Shown: piece after piece, positions 46,229 to 55,997 of the stretch
Position numbering within the stretch: position 1 is the first letter of the stretch
Layout: each line of letters starts with the position of its first letter
Source: an uncultured Geobacteraceae bacterium
Lineage (GTDB): Bacteria > Desulfobacterota > Desulfuromonadia > Geobacterales > Pseudopelobacteraceae
Assembly (NCBI GenBank): GCA_903939115.1
Contig: CAJAFV010000037.1
Span: 1 to 64,000 of the forward strand
DNA length: 64,000 bases
Reading direction: 5' to 3'
Notes under the pieces: generated by a model
What the model was told of the DNA's origin: nothing
The model's database searches: none
What the model saw: the letters and a program-made list of their open reading frames with translations, nothing else
Position numbers and translations under genes: made by a program

Positions 46229-46861
46229 TTAATTCAAATCACGCGCGATGAGTTCTGCAATGATCGCCCAGCGGGCAAGTGTGGCTGCATTTGTGGCATT
46301 CAGCTTTTTCATTATATTTTCCCGGTGCCGCTCTATGGTTTTCAGGGTAACAAACAGTTGCCTGGCAATTTCTTTAGAAGTACCTCCATTCCCTACCAGC
46401 AGTAAAATCTCTCGCTCCCGCTTGGAAGTTTTTGTCAGGAGGATGCCCCTTTCCTCCTGAAAAGCAGATTTACTATGCTGAGAACTAATCACGGCATGAC
46501 GGCAGATCCGACTGGAAACGGCTGCAAGCAATTCCTCAGTGGTGAAGGGCTTCGGCAGATAGTCGTCAGCCCCCTCGTTCATTCCCTGGCGCACAGCGGC
46601 GCGATCCACCAGTGCGGTGACAAATATGAAGGGTATATCAGCAAAAGCCGGTTCTTTCCTCACCGCTTCCAACACGGCGTGACCATCCATATCCGGCATC
46701 ATAATATCGCACAGAATAAGATCCGGGCGTTTTTTATAAAGCAGGTCGAGACCGGAGCGACCATCTAAAGCGCAACGAACATCGAAACCTTCCTCCTTAA
46801 GAAAAAGTTCCATATAGAAGCGGCTTACTGCATCATCTTCGAAAATCAGAATTGAATACAT
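46229..46861 (-). CDS. LuxR/NarL-type response regulator
   Basis: The 210 aa protein has a receiver (IFEDDAVS, phospho-Asp in LILCDIMMPDMDG, VTALVD, YLPKPFTTEE) and a C-terminal LuxR helix-turn-helix (TSKREREILLLVGNGGTSKEIARQL, TIERHRENIMKKL). No kinase is directly paired. It is 15 bases from ctpA on the same strand, so co-transcription with the NtrYX-like set is possible. Confidence 0.88.
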   Translation of the reverse strand: MYSILIFEDDAVSRFYMELFLKEEGFDVRCALDGRSGLDLLYKKRPDLILCDIMMPDMDGHAVLEAVRKEPAFADIPFIFVTALVDRAAVRQGMNEGADDYLPKPFTTEELLAAVSSRICRHAVISSQHSKSAFQEERGILLTKTSKREREILLLVGNGGTSKEIARQLFVTLKTIERHRENIMKKLNATNAATLARWAIIAELIARDLN

Positions 46862-46876
46862 ACCATTCCTTTTCAG

Positions 46877-48217
46877 CTAAAAGCCCTTTTCCTTTAACAT
46901 GCTGATTGACTGTAACAACTCAAGTGCCCGCTGCAGCTGATAATCTTTCTTCAGATCACCGTCTGTGACAGCACCCCCATGAGGCGAAGAGGGTGATTTA
47001 ATTTCCGGTGCATCCGGCTTGCCGTCAGAAGCGAGGCTTTTTTCCAGATCTTTTTCCTTCATTTCGACCTTCTTCTCTTTTGGCGGCAACGGAATGATAT
47101 TTGGCACCTCAACATCAGGAACTATCCCTTTGGCCTGGATTGAGCGACCACTCGGGGTGTAATAGCGCGCAGTTGTAAGCTTAAGGGCGGCATTCCCCTT
47201 CATTGGAAAGATCGATTGCACCGAACCTTTACCGAAGCTTTGCGTCCCCATGATGATAGCCCGCTTATGATCCTGAAGGGCACCCGCGACAATCTCGGAG
47301 GCGCTGGCACTGCCGCCGTTTATAAGAACAACAATAGGATACCTTGGTTCCTTGACACCCAGCGTTCCATTGTACACGTGATTTGATTCAGGGGTGCGCC
47401 CCTTGATGCTGACTATTGCACTGTTCTTAATATCTTCGCCAACAAAGCAGTTCGCAACTTCAACGCAGGAATTTATCAGGCCGCCCGGGTTATAGCGCAT
47501 ATCAATAATCAGCCCTTTCATAGCTCCACCCGATTTAGCATGAAGCTCTTTCAATGCCTCTTTGAATTCGCCTCCGGTGCGCTCCTGAAACTGCGAAATC
47601 CTGATGAGTCCATACCCTGAATCGAGTAATTTGGGCTTTATGCTTTTTATTTTAATAATGTCCCGAATAAGGTTGAAAATAAGCGGTTTTACCGCTTCGC
47701 CGCGGACTATTGTTAACGTTACCGGCGTTCCCTTCTCTCCGCGCATTTTTTTCACTGCGGCAGAAGTATTCATCCCGTGGGTTGAAACACCATCAATTTT
47801 AAAGATATGGTCGTTCGCCTGAATTCCGGCCCGAAACGCCGGAGTATCGTCAATCGGGGCAATTACCGTCAGTCGCCCCTCCTTGGTGCCGAGTTCAATA
47901 CCGACCCCGCCAAAAGCTCCAGACATCTGGACTTCCATTTCATGATACGGTTCAGGCGGCAGATAGGCGCTGTGCGGATCAAGCGTAGCAAGCATGCCGT
48001 CAACCATTTTAAGAGCCAGTTTTTTTGAATCAGGCTTTTCGACATAATTTTCAAGAATTGCCGAATACGCTTCTCGCAAAAGGTTAAGTGAAGTAACGTC
48101 ACTCGTTGTATGGCGCACATTTTTCAATGCATATAAAGCAGCCGCGACGCAGATTGCTGTCGTCAGAATGACTACTACTGTCAAACGTACCGGGCGGGTT
48201 TTCAAAACGGTAAACAT
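46877..48217 (-). CDS. ctpA: C-terminal processing protease, S41 family
   Basis: The 446 aa protein has an N-terminal membrane anchor (VVVILTTAICVAAALYAL), a PDZ domain (about 95-170, GVGIELGTKEG), and the S41 catalytic domain with Ser in NGGSASASEIVAGAL near 302 and Lys in GKGSVQ near 327. A charged Lys/Glu-rich tail follows. It degrades or trims periplasmic proteins. The ATG at 48217 or the GTG at 48220 may start it; the gap to the upstream regulator gene is only a few bases. Confidence 0.9.
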   Translation of the reverse strand: MFTVLKTRPVRLTVVVILTTAICVAAALYALKNVRHTTSDVTSLNLLREAYSAILENYVEKPDSKKLALKMVDGMLATLDPHSAYLPPEPYHEMEVQMSGAFGGVGIELGTKEGRLTVIAPIDDTPAFRAGIQANDHIFKIDGVSTHGMNTSAAVKKMRGEKGTPVTLTIVRGEAVKPLIFNLIRDIIKIKSIKPKLLDSGYGLIRISQFQERTGGEFKEALKELHAKSGGAMKGLIIDMRYNPGGLINSCVEVANCFVGEDIKNSAIVSIKGRTPESNHVYNGTLGVKEPRYPIVVLINGGSASASEIVAGALQDHKRAIIMGTQSFGKGSVQSIFPMKGNAALKLTTARYYTPSGRSIQAKGIVPDVEVPNIIPLPPKEKKVEMKEKDLEKSLASDGKPDAPEIKSPSSPHGGAVTDGDLKKDYQLQRALELLQSISMLKEKGF

Positions 48218-48222
48218 CACAT

Positions 48223-49596
48223 TTATCTCCGTACATCAATTCCATAACTTTTAATTTTGCGGTGCAGATTGCTCCGTTCCAATTCAATCAATTCAGCGGT
48301 ACGGGAAATATTCCAGTCATTTTCTTCAAGTTTTTGAATTATGAATTCCCGCTCAAAATCCTCTCGTGCTTCCCGTATTGCCGACCGGAGGTGAGAACCC
48401 TCTTGTGAAAGGGGGTGAGTCGTTCCATTTACCGAATTACCCGACAGGTCAGGAACATCATGCGCTGAAATCACGCGCCCCGGTGTCACGATAAGAATCC
48501 GTTCTACAACATTTTTCAACTCTTTGAGGTTGCCAGGCCACGCATAGTGCTGAAGCTTTTCGATTGCCTCCGGTAGAAAAGCTTTCGCTTCACCACCTTC
48601 CTTTCGAAAAAAATGCGCAACATAGTTTTGTACGAGAACTCCGATATCCTCTAATCGCTCTCGAAGTGCCGGGGCCCTCAATGGCATGGTACTCAGCTGA
48701 TAATAGAGGTCCTTGCTGAACGTGCCACTATCGACAGCCAGCTCAAGAAGTTTTGTTGTCGCAGCAATAATTCTAACGTCGGCAGTAATCTTGCGACTTC
48801 CTCCTACCCGTTCAAAAAAACCGCCCTGAAGGAAACCAAGAATTTTATTTTGCGTGTTTAAGGGGAGTTCTCCAATTTCATCAAAAAAAAGAGTGCCGCC
48901 GTCTGCCTGATCAAAACGTCCCTTTTTATGTGAAGAAGCGCCAACAAAAGAACCTTTCTCATGACCGAACAGTTCGCTCTCGATAAGCTCTTCCGGAAGA
49001 GCGGAGCAGTGGACTGAAACGAAGGGTCGCTCTTTCCGGGGGCTGTTACAGTGAATAGAATGGGCAATCAATTCTTTTCCGGAGCCATTTTCGCCGCTAA
49101 TCAGCACACAAACAGATGTTGGCGCCACACGGGAGATCTGCTCACGCACTGTAGAAATTCCGGAAGCTTCACCGATAAGTTCATAATCATTTGATGCCGA
49201 GCGTTTGAGTTCAGCATTTTCTACTTTTAGTTCCTGCAACTGCAGTGCGTTAGCGACGCTGATGAGTACTTTTTCAAGGGAAAGCGGCTTTTCAATAAAA
49301 TCGAAAGCACCGAGTTTAGTGGCTCGAACTGCCGTTTCTATTGTGCCATGCCCGGAAATCATAATAACCGTTGCTTGAGGAAACTGAACTTTCAGTTTTC
49401 CAAGCGTTTCGAGACCATCCATGCCCGGCATCCAGATATCGAGGAGAATCAGGTCGGGAAGTTCCTGACGAACACATTCAATGCCCTCCGCACCACTCTC
49501 CGCACAGAGGACTTGATAGCCTTCGTCCTCAAGAATTCCGGCCAGGGCGGTTCTAATGTCTTTTTCGTCATCTATAATCAAAATAGTGTGGTTCAT
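48223..49596 (-). CDS. NtrX/NtrC-family response regulator with degenerate GAFTGA loop
   Basis: The 457 aa protein has a receiver (phospho-Asp in ILLDIWMPGMDG), an AAA+ domain (Walker A GENGSGKE, Walker B TLFFDEIGELPL, WPGNLKELKNVVERI) and a Fis-type helix-turn-helix (NDWNISRTAELIELERSNLHRKI). The sigma-54-contact loop reads GSFVGA instead of GAFTGA, with the key Thr changed to Val. So it may not activate sigma-54 and could act on sigma-70 promoters. It is next to the NtrY-like kinase. Confidence 0.88.
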   Translation of the reverse strand: MNHTILIIDDEKDIRTALAGILEDEGYQVLCAESGAEGIECVRQELPDLILLDIWMPGMDGLETLGKLKVQFPQATVIMISGHGTIETAVRATKLGAFDFIEKPLSLEKVLISVANALQLQELKVENAELKRSASNDYELIGEASGISTVREQISRVAPTSVCVLISGENGSGKELIAHSIHCNSPRKERPFVSVHCSALPEELIESELFGHEKGSFVGASSHKKGRFDQADGGTLFFDEIGELPLNTQNKILGFLQGGFFERVGGSRKITADVRIIAATTKLLELAVDSGTFSKDLYYQLSTMPLRAPALRERLEDIGVLVQNYVAHFFRKEGGEAKAFLPEAIEKLQHYAWPGNLKELKNVVERILIVTPGRVISAHDVPDLSGNSVNGTTHPLSQEGSHLRSAIREAREDFEREFIIQKLEENDWNISRTAELIELERSNLHRKIKSYGIDVRR

Positions 49597-49605
49597 ATAC
49601 TCTCC

Positions 49606-51822
49606 TTATCCGGCAGGTAACTCGACAACAAAAATTGCTCCATGAGGCACATTGTCACGAATCCGGACAAAGCCGCCATGGTCGGCAACAACACTGCTCA
49701 CTATAGCCAACCCGAGTCCGGTGCCCCCCTTTTTTGTTGAAAAATATGGTTCAAACAGCCGCGGCTTATCCTCAGGAGAAATGCCCGGGCCATTGTCAGC
49801 AACAGTGACAACCGCCATTTTCAACACATCATCAAAATAGGTCGATAGAGCAACAGTGCCATGCCCGTTCATGGCGGCAACAGCATTTTCAAGGATATTG
49901 ATCAGCACACGCTTGATCTGATCGCGGTCAATCATCAACAGAGGCATTCTGACATCCTCTGAAACATCGAACTTCACTCCGCGATGCGCTTCCTGGTAGA
50001 GCGTGAGAGACTCTCGAAGCAATGCATTGAGATCGTTCGGTTCAGGCTGAATAGCGGGCATACGGGCGAAGTTTGAAAATTCGTTGACCAGGTTTTTCAG
50101 GTCTTCAACAGATTTAATAATCATCTCCGTACATTCATCAAAAACCTTCTCATCATCATTAAAGCGGGAAAGGTACCGCTTTCGCAGGCGCTGGGCAGAC
50201 AGTTGAATCGGCGTCAGCGGGTTTTTAATTTCATGGGCAATCCTGCGAGCGACCTCTCGCCAGGCAGCCATTCGTTGTGCCCGCATCATCTGAGTCAGGT
50301 CATCAAGTACGGCAACTATACCGAGCACTTCTCCGTTTCCAGCGCGCAATAGAGTCAGATGCAGTTGTAAAGCAATACGTGAACCGCGCAAATCGAGAAA
50401 GACCTGTTTGCTGACTGTTCCCTGTTTTGACTGTAAAAGATCCTTGATAGATTCAGAGGCTATTTCAAGGTGTTTATCCGAGATCACTTCGCGGTAATTT
50501 TTCCCCAGGACTTTTACCGCGTTTAAACCGAGTAAGCGTTCGGCAGAGGTATTAAGTGTGCGTAATACTCCTTCGTTATCGATCGAGATGACACCGGCTG
50601 CAATGTTGCGTAATACAATCTCCATGTATTGTTGTCGGCGCTCTATCTCCTGATTACTGTGGAGAAGGTCCCGATTGGAAACATTCAGCGCGTTCTGTTT
50701 TGTGCGCAGGTCATCCGTCATACGATTGAATGATTGTACCAGCATGCCGATTTCGTCTGCGGAATAAGATTCAATCCGAACATCAAGATTACCGCCTGCG
50801 ACAGCAAGAGTAGCGTCAACCAATTCCTGAAGTGGCCTGGTCATGCTATTAGCCAGATACACTCCCATCCAGTACGCAAAGAAGACAATTACCATCGCTA
50901 TCAAAAACAGAGTGAGAATGTAACCGGTTCTAATCGGATTTTTCAGAATCTGGAGTTGCCGGAATTCATGGTACGACGCCGTAATCTCCTTCATTTTACT
51001 CACAAGTGAGTACGGAACGAAATAATTGACGACGACAACACCCACAACATCTGAGTCGTTCCAGGTTGAATATATCGGCACAATACCCCTGATTAAATCG
51101 GCCTTACCGGCCTGATTTACTCTGGTGAGCTCCTCGCCGGCAAACCCGCGCTTGATATCTTCTGAAGAGGGATTGGTGAATTCTCCTTTAGGGACTGCCG
51201 GATTTGAGGATCTGACGAGCTCTTCACGCTGAGCTGAATAAACTTCAACTATTCCCAGGTTATATTCTTTCTGTTTCTGGTGGATAAGGCGCTTAAGCTG
51301 CGGCAGATTTGCTTCGTTAAGCAGTTTCTGATCTTTAATAAAAGTACTGATCTGTTTCCCGTAATAGAGCGAGTTCGACGCAGAACTTTTGTAATATGTC
51401 TGCGCTACTTCAAGGGACTCGCTCAATGATGTTTCAACCTGGGTGTTAAACCAGTTATGAACGGTATTGTTTATAAATCCGGCTGCAGCAAAAAAGAGGA
51501 GCAGGGTCGGAACCAGCGATAGAGCAACAAAAGAGAGGACTAGTTTTGTCCTGAGTTTTTTTGCATACGGGTTAGAGCGACTTTCTATGAATAGTTTGAT
51601 AACATTGCGACTGACCAGATAAACGAGGAGGATAACCAGCAGAATAACAACGTTAATGACCGCAAAAATGGCAATATTACTCCCCATTTTGGCGCCGGCA
51701 CTTAACTGAGTCAGATTGATTTCAGCCTTGGTCAGAATAATTATTGATATAACCGCCAGAACAATAATTATTCCTTCGCGAAATCTTTTTTTCCGCTCTT
51801 CCGGTGAAACTCTATTATTCAT
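49606..51822 (-). CDS. NtrY-like membrane histidine kinase
   Basis: The 738 aa protein has membrane helices in the first 115 residues (IIIVLAVISIIIL, AVINVVILLVILLVYLV, FVALSLVPTLLLFFAAAGF), a periplasmic sensor region, another helix near 297-322, HAMP, PAS (about 405-510), the phosphoacceptor in RIAHEIKNPLTPIQLS and an ATPase domain (NILENAVAAMN, DNGPGIS, GTGLGLAIVSS). This is the NtrY plan. The ATG at 51822 is used since the 29 residues before it lack a good start context. It is 9 bases upstream of the regulator. Confidence 0.88.
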   Translation of the reverse strand: MNNRVSPEERKKRFREGIIIVLAVISIIILTKAEINLTQLSAGAKMGSNIAIFAVINVVILLVILLVYLVSRNVIKLFIESRSNPYAKKLRTKLVLSFVALSLVPTLLLFFAAAGFINNTVHNWFNTQVETSLSESLEVAQTYYKSSASNSLYYGKQISTFIKDQKLLNEANLPQLKRLIHQKQKEYNLGIVEVYSAQREELVRSSNPAVPKGEFTNPSSEDIKRGFAGEELTRVNQAGKADLIRGIVPIYSTWNDSDVVGVVVVNYFVPYSLVSKMKEITASYHEFRQLQILKNPIRTGYILTLFLIAMVIVFFAYWMGVYLANSMTRPLQELVDATLAVAGGNLDVRIESYSADEIGMLVQSFNRMTDDLRTKQNALNVSNRDLLHSNQEIERRQQYMEIVLRNIAAGVISIDNEGVLRTLNTSAERLLGLNAVKVLGKNYREVISDKHLEIASESIKDLLQSKQGTVSKQVFLDLRGSRIALQLHLTLLRAGNGEVLGIVAVLDDLTQMMRAQRMAAWREVARRIAHEIKNPLTPIQLSAQRLRKRYLSRFNDDEKVFDECTEMIIKSVEDLKNLVNEFSNFARMPAIQPEPNDLNALLRESLTLYQEAHRGVKFDVSEDVRMPLLMIDRDQIKRVLINILENAVAAMNGHGTVALSTYFDDVLKMAVVTVADNGPGISPEDKPRLFEPYFSTKKGGTGLGLAIVSSVVADHGGFVRIRDNVPHGAIFVVELPAG

Positions 51823-51970
51823 TAATCCCGATTTCCTTTCGTCAATTAAAGGAAAGATAGTAGCATAGCTGAAATCAGTTGAAAACGTATTGTTGCATTT
51901 TTGCATCAATTGCCGACTGAATTAATATATGGTACTGTGCGAGCGATTAACTTCAGAAGGGGGTCTAACA

Positions 51971-52417
51971 ATGCGTATCATGGACTCGTCCTCAGTGCGG
52001 GAACTCGATAAAAACAAGAAAAATAGCTCACCTATGAAGAAAATAATGAATGCATTTTTTGCTGACGAATTGAGCCATCACGAAGAAGAGGCTGGCTCGT
52101 ATCAGGATACTATTGATACCCTCAGGAGTACTATTGAGAAGGCGGGAGACCTGCTGACATCAGAACCGACACTGGCGAATTTGCAAAAATTTCGTGACCT
52201 TTTAAGTACACTCGCAAAAAGGGTGAATGCGGAGGCATACCGGCTGGATAAATTTGGTGGAACTCCACAGAATCCGCGTTACTACGAAATAATTACGGTG
52301 ATAAACCGGGAGGCCGACCATCTGTACAATCTTATTGTCAAGGAGAACAAAGATACCATGGCTATTACCGCCAGGATCATCGGTATAAAAGGATTAGTGG
52401 TGGATTTGGTTACCTGA
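51971..52417 (+). CDS. YaaR/DUF327 family protein
   Basis: The 148 aa protein is helical: MNAFFADELSHHEEE, IDTLRSTIEKAGDLLTSEPT, LQKFRDLLSTLAKRVNAEAY, NPRYYEIITVINREADHLYNL. This matches YaaR/DUF327, of unknown function and often near motility or DNA-replication genes. The ATG at 51971 has AGAAGGGGG. It stands 78 bases before the TPR gene. Confidence 0.75.
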   Translation: MRIMDSSSVRELDKNKKNSSPMKKIMNAFFADELSHHEEEAGSYQDTIDTLRSTIEKAGDLLTSEPTLANLQKFRDLLSTLAKRVNAEAYRLDKFGGTPQNPRYYEIITVINREADHLYNLIVKENKDTMAITARIIGIKGLVVDLVT

Positions 52418-52495
52418 TCCATCTGATCCACTTGAACACAATATTCACAATAATTCTGCAGGAATTAAAATTAACAGTAACGAAAGGAACAACGT

Positions 52496-53296
52496 ATGAG
52501 TGATACCGAATTGAATGCAACAGTACAAAAAGGGCTTGACCTCCTTGACCAGGGAGAAATAAAACAGGCAATTTCGCTCTTTGAGGAGTATTGGCAGAAC
52601 AACAAAAACCTCCCTGACAGCTGGTTTTACCTGGGCGATGCCTTGGCGGAAGACGGTCTCCTGGATGATGCCATCGCGCGCTATCGTGAAGGGATCAAAC
52701 TGGCACCGGAAGATGCTGACGCTTTGACAACACTGGGAGACATGCTGCTTGAAGCGGGTAATCACAAGGAGTCACTCGCCTGCTACAAAAAAGTTTTGGC
52801 AATAGATCCCAAGGACGCTGATGCCCTTGTGAGCATTGGCTTGGTACACAACAGTCAGGATCGCTGTGATGAGGCCATTCAAGCTTTCCGTCAGGCCCTT
52901 GATCTCGAACCGGACAATGTGTTTGCACTCAATGCCCTGGGAGACTCGCTGTACGGGCAGGGAGATGTTGACGGGGCGATTGCCGCCTTTTCAAAAGGCG
53001 TGGAAATCGATCCGACAGACCCGGCAGCCCATTTCAATCTGGGTGAATTGTACTATGATTTGGAGGAGTTGGAAGAGGCCGAAGATGAATGCCTTGAAGC
53101 GGTTCGGTGTGATCCAGCGTTCAGCATGGCGTATCTGACGCTGGGTGGCATATGTATGGATCAGGATCGAACAGCGGATGCCATCGTACATTTTGAACAC
53201 TATCTGAAATATGAAAAATCTGTCCAGGCCGCCGACATGATTGCCGAAGTCAAAGCTGTTATCGAAGGTCTTAAAGAAGAATTAAAGGGGTCGTAA
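52496..53296 (+). CDS. Tetratricopeptide repeat protein
   Basis: The 266 aa protein is made of about six TPR units (GDALAEDGLLDDAIARYREG, GDMLLEAGNHKESLACYKKV, GLVHNSQDRCDEAIQAFRQA, GDSLYGQGDVDGAIAAFSKG). No signal peptide. TPR proteins are scaffolds for protein contacts. Its stop overlaps the ATG of the TatD-radical SAM gene (TAATG), so the two are translated together. Confidence 0.88.
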   Translation: MSDTELNATVQKGLDLLDQGEIKQAISLFEEYWQNNKNLPDSWFYLGDALAEDGLLDDAIARYREGIKLAPEDADALTTLGDMLLEAGNHKESLACYKKVLAIDPKDADALVSIGLVHNSQDRCDEAIQAFRQALDLEPDNVFALNALGDSLYGQGDVDGAIAAFSKGVEIDPTDPAAHFNLGELYYDLEELEEAEDECLEAVRCDPAFSMAYLTLGGICMDQDRTADAIVHFEHYLKYEKSVQAADMIAEVKAVIEGLKEELKGS

Positions 53297-54681
53297 TGGT
53301 GGACCAAAAACCTGTCCTGATTGACTCGCACGCGCATATTTACTACCGGGACTATGCCGGGGATTTTGACGATATGTTGAAACGTGCCGAGGATTGCGGC
53401 GTAGCTGCCATTCTGGTGGTAGGCACCGACATCGAATCGAGTCGTGAAACAGTCGAACTTGCCGAGAAACACCCGCAGCTGTACGCGTCTGTCGGAATCC
53501 ATCCTCATGACGCCGGTCGAGTTACCGATGCCTGCTACGACATAATCAAAAAACTTGCATTATCCAGCAATAAAGTTGTTGCCATAGGTGAAATAGGACT
53601 TGATTTTTATCGGGACCGATCACCACGCGACGATCAGGAACTTGTTTTTCGCCGTTTTTTACAGATTGCTGCCGAACTGAACAAGCCGGTTATTATCCAT
53701 GACCGCGATGCCCATGACCGTGTCATGACTATTCTGCGGGAAGAGACCGTAAGAAAGGGCGTTTTGCACTGTTTTTCAGGAGATGCCGCAATGGCGCTTG
53801 AAGCGGCAGCGCTCGGTTTTCACATTTCGATTCCCGGAACGATCACCTACCCGGGCAATCAAAGCCTGCGTGATGTTGTCCAGTCGATTAGTATCGATCG
53901 CATGCTGGTCGAAACCGACTGTCCCTACCTCACCCCGGTACCGCATCGTGGCAAGCGCAACGAGCCTTCGTATGTGCACCTGACTGCAATGAAAGTGGCT
54001 GAAGTTAAGGGGGTAACCCTGGAAGACGTCGCCCGCATTACGACCAAAAATGCCGGAGATCTGTTCGGCATCAACCTCTGGGATCAATCGACAAAGATTG
54101 CGTACCGGATTCGCAACTCACTGTATCTCAACATCACCAACCGCTGTTCAAATCGCTGCACCTTCTGCCCTAAATTTGATGATTTTACGGTCAAGGGTCA
54201 CAATCTGATGCTGAACAATGAACCCTCATTTGAAGAGGTAATGGCGGCGATCGGTCAACCGGAGGGAATTGACGAAGTGGTATTTTGCGGCTACGGAGAG
54301 CCGTTAATCCGCCTTAATCTGGTCAAGCAGGTGGCGGGCGCATTGAAACAAAGGGGCTACAGTATCCGCATCAATACAGACGGTCAGGCCAATCAGGTGC
54401 ACGGACACGACATCCTTCCGGAACTTGCGGGTCTGGTTGACAGCATATCGGTCAGTCTGAACGCGGCAGATGCCGCAACGTACAGACAGATCTGCAACAC
54501 CCCTTTCGGTGAGAACGGCTTCATCAGTGTCTGCGACTTTATCAAAACTGCGACTACATACATTCCACAGGTTGTAGCCAGTGCCGTAACAGTTCCGGGT
54601 ATTGATATTGAGGCCTGCCGGAACCTGGCAGAATTACTCGGGGCTGAATTTAGAGCGCGGGAGTATACCGAGGTAGGATAG
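53296..54681 (+). CDS. TatD-family hydrolase fused to a radical SAM domain
   Basis: The 461 aa protein has an N-terminal TatD metal-dependent nuclease domain (about 1-258: DSHAHIYYRD, IGEIGLDFYRD, VIIHDRDAHD, LHCFSGD, VETDCPYLTPVPHRG) and a C-terminal radical SAM domain with CSNRCTFC near 283 and CGYGEPLIR. In many bacteria these are two adjacent genes (TatD-linked radical SAM); here they are one polypeptide. Function of the pair is not established. Its 3' end overlaps the convergent methyltransferase gene by 48 bases. Confidence 0.88.
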   Translation: MVDQKPVLIDSHAHIYYRDYAGDFDDMLKRAEDCGVAAILVVGTDIESSRETVELAEKHPQLYASVGIHPHDAGRVTDACYDIIKKLALSSNKVVAIGEIGLDFYRDRSPRDDQELVFRRFLQIAAELNKPVIIHDRDAHDRVMTILREETVRKGVLHCFSGDAAMALEAAALGFHISIPGTITYPGNQSLRDVVQSISIDRMLVETDCPYLTPVPHRGKRNEPSYVHLTAMKVAEVKGVTLEDVARITTKNAGDLFGINLWDQSTKIAYRIRNSLYLNITNRCSNRCTFCPKFDDFTVKGHNLMLNNEPSFEEVMAAIGQPEGIDEVVFCGYGEPLIRLNLVKQVAGALKQRGYSIRINTDGQANQVHGHDILPELAGLVDSISVSLNAADAATYRQICNTPFGENGFISVCDFIKTATTYIPQVVASAVTVPGIDIEACRNLAELLGAEFRAREYTEVG

Positions 54682-55257
54682 CTTGTTCGGTATATAGAAA
54701 GGGACTCTCTGCTGATAGTCGCGGTACGCTTCGCCAAACTCTCTTGCAAGTCGTCTTTCCTCTATCAAGCCGCCGATAACGAAATACACTGTTCCCATGA
54801 TGGTCAGCATTAACCATTGCGATGTCATAACAGGGTTAAGCGCCATAAACAGAGTCGAAAAGAGATAGAGCGGGTGACGTACAACAGAGTACCATCCTGT
54901 ATGTGTGAATGAGTTGGTTGTCTGCCTGGTAAATCCCAAAAATTCACCAACGCCTGTTTGCCTGAGGCAACTCACAAGTATCACCGCAACAATAAGCTGC
55001 AGCAGATACATGATCAGACTCCAAACGCCGGGTACAAAATAGAGTACATCCGAATGACGGAAGGCTGACATAACCCATCCGAACATGACCAGCGATGCGA
55101 TGTTGTAGCAGAGGCGGTATCTCCTGCTGTCAGCGACGTGCACTGTTTTTTTAGCCCAGTATGTAGCAAACAGTGAGTGGGCTACCGCAAACAGCATGAA
55201 CCGCAAAAAGAAGTCGATTTTATCTGCGTGCATATTTCGGATTGTTTCCAACATCAT
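54634..55257 (-). CDS. Integral-membrane methyltransferase (isoprenylcysteine/phospholipid methyltransferase-like)
   Basis: The 207 aa protein has five or so membrane helices (FMLFAVAHSLFATYW, CYNIASLVMFGWVM, YLLQLIVAVILVSCL) and the ICMT/PEMT signature WYSVVRHPLYLFSTLFM with LIEERRLAREFGEAYRDYQQRVP at the end, which bind SAM. It probably methylates a lipid or prenyl substrate. The tail overlaps the opposing TatD-radical SAM gene, so one mRNA is antisense to the other there. Confidence 0.8.
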   Translation of the reverse strand: MMLETIRNMHADKIDFFLRFMLFAVAHSLFATYWAKKTVHVADSRRYRLCYNIASLVMFGWVMSAFRHSDVLYFVPGVWSLIMYLLQLIVAVILVSCLRQTGVGEFLGFTRQTTNSFTHTGWYSVVRHPLYLFSTLFMALNPVMTSQWLMLTIMGTVYFVIGGLIEERRLAREFGEAYRDYQQRVPFYIPNKLSYLGILPRSKFSPE

Positions 55258-55441
55258 TTATTCATCTCTCCGTTATTATTTACCACAGACTCCCACTCCG
55301 TTCATAACGGCCATCTGTCTACCACATTTTGATTGGTACTGGTAAATAATCTGCTTGAAATTAATATTTATGAGGAGCATTATGCATCTTAATCAGGTCG
55401 TGTTTTGTTGATGATTTTTATTTTGAAAGGGGATGTGTATT

Positions 55442-55888
55442 GTGGCACCAGCCGTGGTTTCCAGCATAGCACAGTCTACCCCGCAGTTTTCAACGGTGAA
55501 GTCATCTTCTCCTTCCACTTCGGTTGCAAAAGAGGAGTCGAAGAGCAGTTCTCTGAATGTTAGTGCTGGTGTAACCAAAGATAACAAGCAGGCTCCTGTT
55601 GATTCGATCAGAATATCTTCTCAGGCACTCCAGTCCAGTACTGATTTCAAGAGAGATGAAGCCAAAAAAATTGAAGCGAAAAAGGAAGCTGTCGGGGACA
55701 CAAATAAGAATGTAAGCCCTGAGCGTACAACATCAAAAGTTCTTTTTGTGTATGATCAGAAAGGGGAATTGATTACTAAGTATATGGATTCAGGCAACAA
55801 CCTTATTTACCAGGTGCCATCTGAGCTTATGCTGTTCTCGAAGGAAGCAGATTCAAAGTCTAATTCCTCTGTTGATACCAAGGCATAG
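55442..55888 (+). CDS. Hypothetical protein with FlaG-like C-terminus
   Basis: The 148 aa protein is Ser/Lys/Thr-rich and probably disordered for the first 95 residues, then has VLFVYDQKGELITKYMDSG and YQVPSELMLF, like the strand-turn-strand end of FlaG proteins (a strand, then IPPEE). A DSIRISSQAL motif near 60 is shared with the next minus-strand gene. The GTG at 55442 has GAAAGGGG; an ATG at 55433 would abut that site. Family is tentative. Confidence 0.55.
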   Translation: MAPAVVSSIAQSTPQFSTVKSSSPSTSVAKEESKSSSLNVSAGVTKDNKQAPVDSIRISSQALQSSTDFKRDEAKKIEAKKEAVGDTNKNVSPERTTSKVLFVYDQKGELITKYMDSGNNLIYQVPSELMLFSKEADSKSNSSVDTKA

Positions 55889-55931
55889 AATATAAAAATG
55901 ACAACGGATTATTCTTTTAGTACGCATAAAC

Positions 55932-55964
55932 AAAAGGGGCTGCCAAACACTGGCAGCCCCTTTT
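55932..55964. terminator. Strong bidirectional terminator
   Basis: AAAAGGGGCTGCCA-AACAC-TGGCAGCCCCTTTT is a perfect 14 bp stem with T-runs on both strands. It serves the converging genes at 55442-55888 and 55998-56324. Confidence 0.92.
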
Positions 55965-55997
55965 GTTTACGAAAAAAAGTTTTCTGATCAAGCGTCG

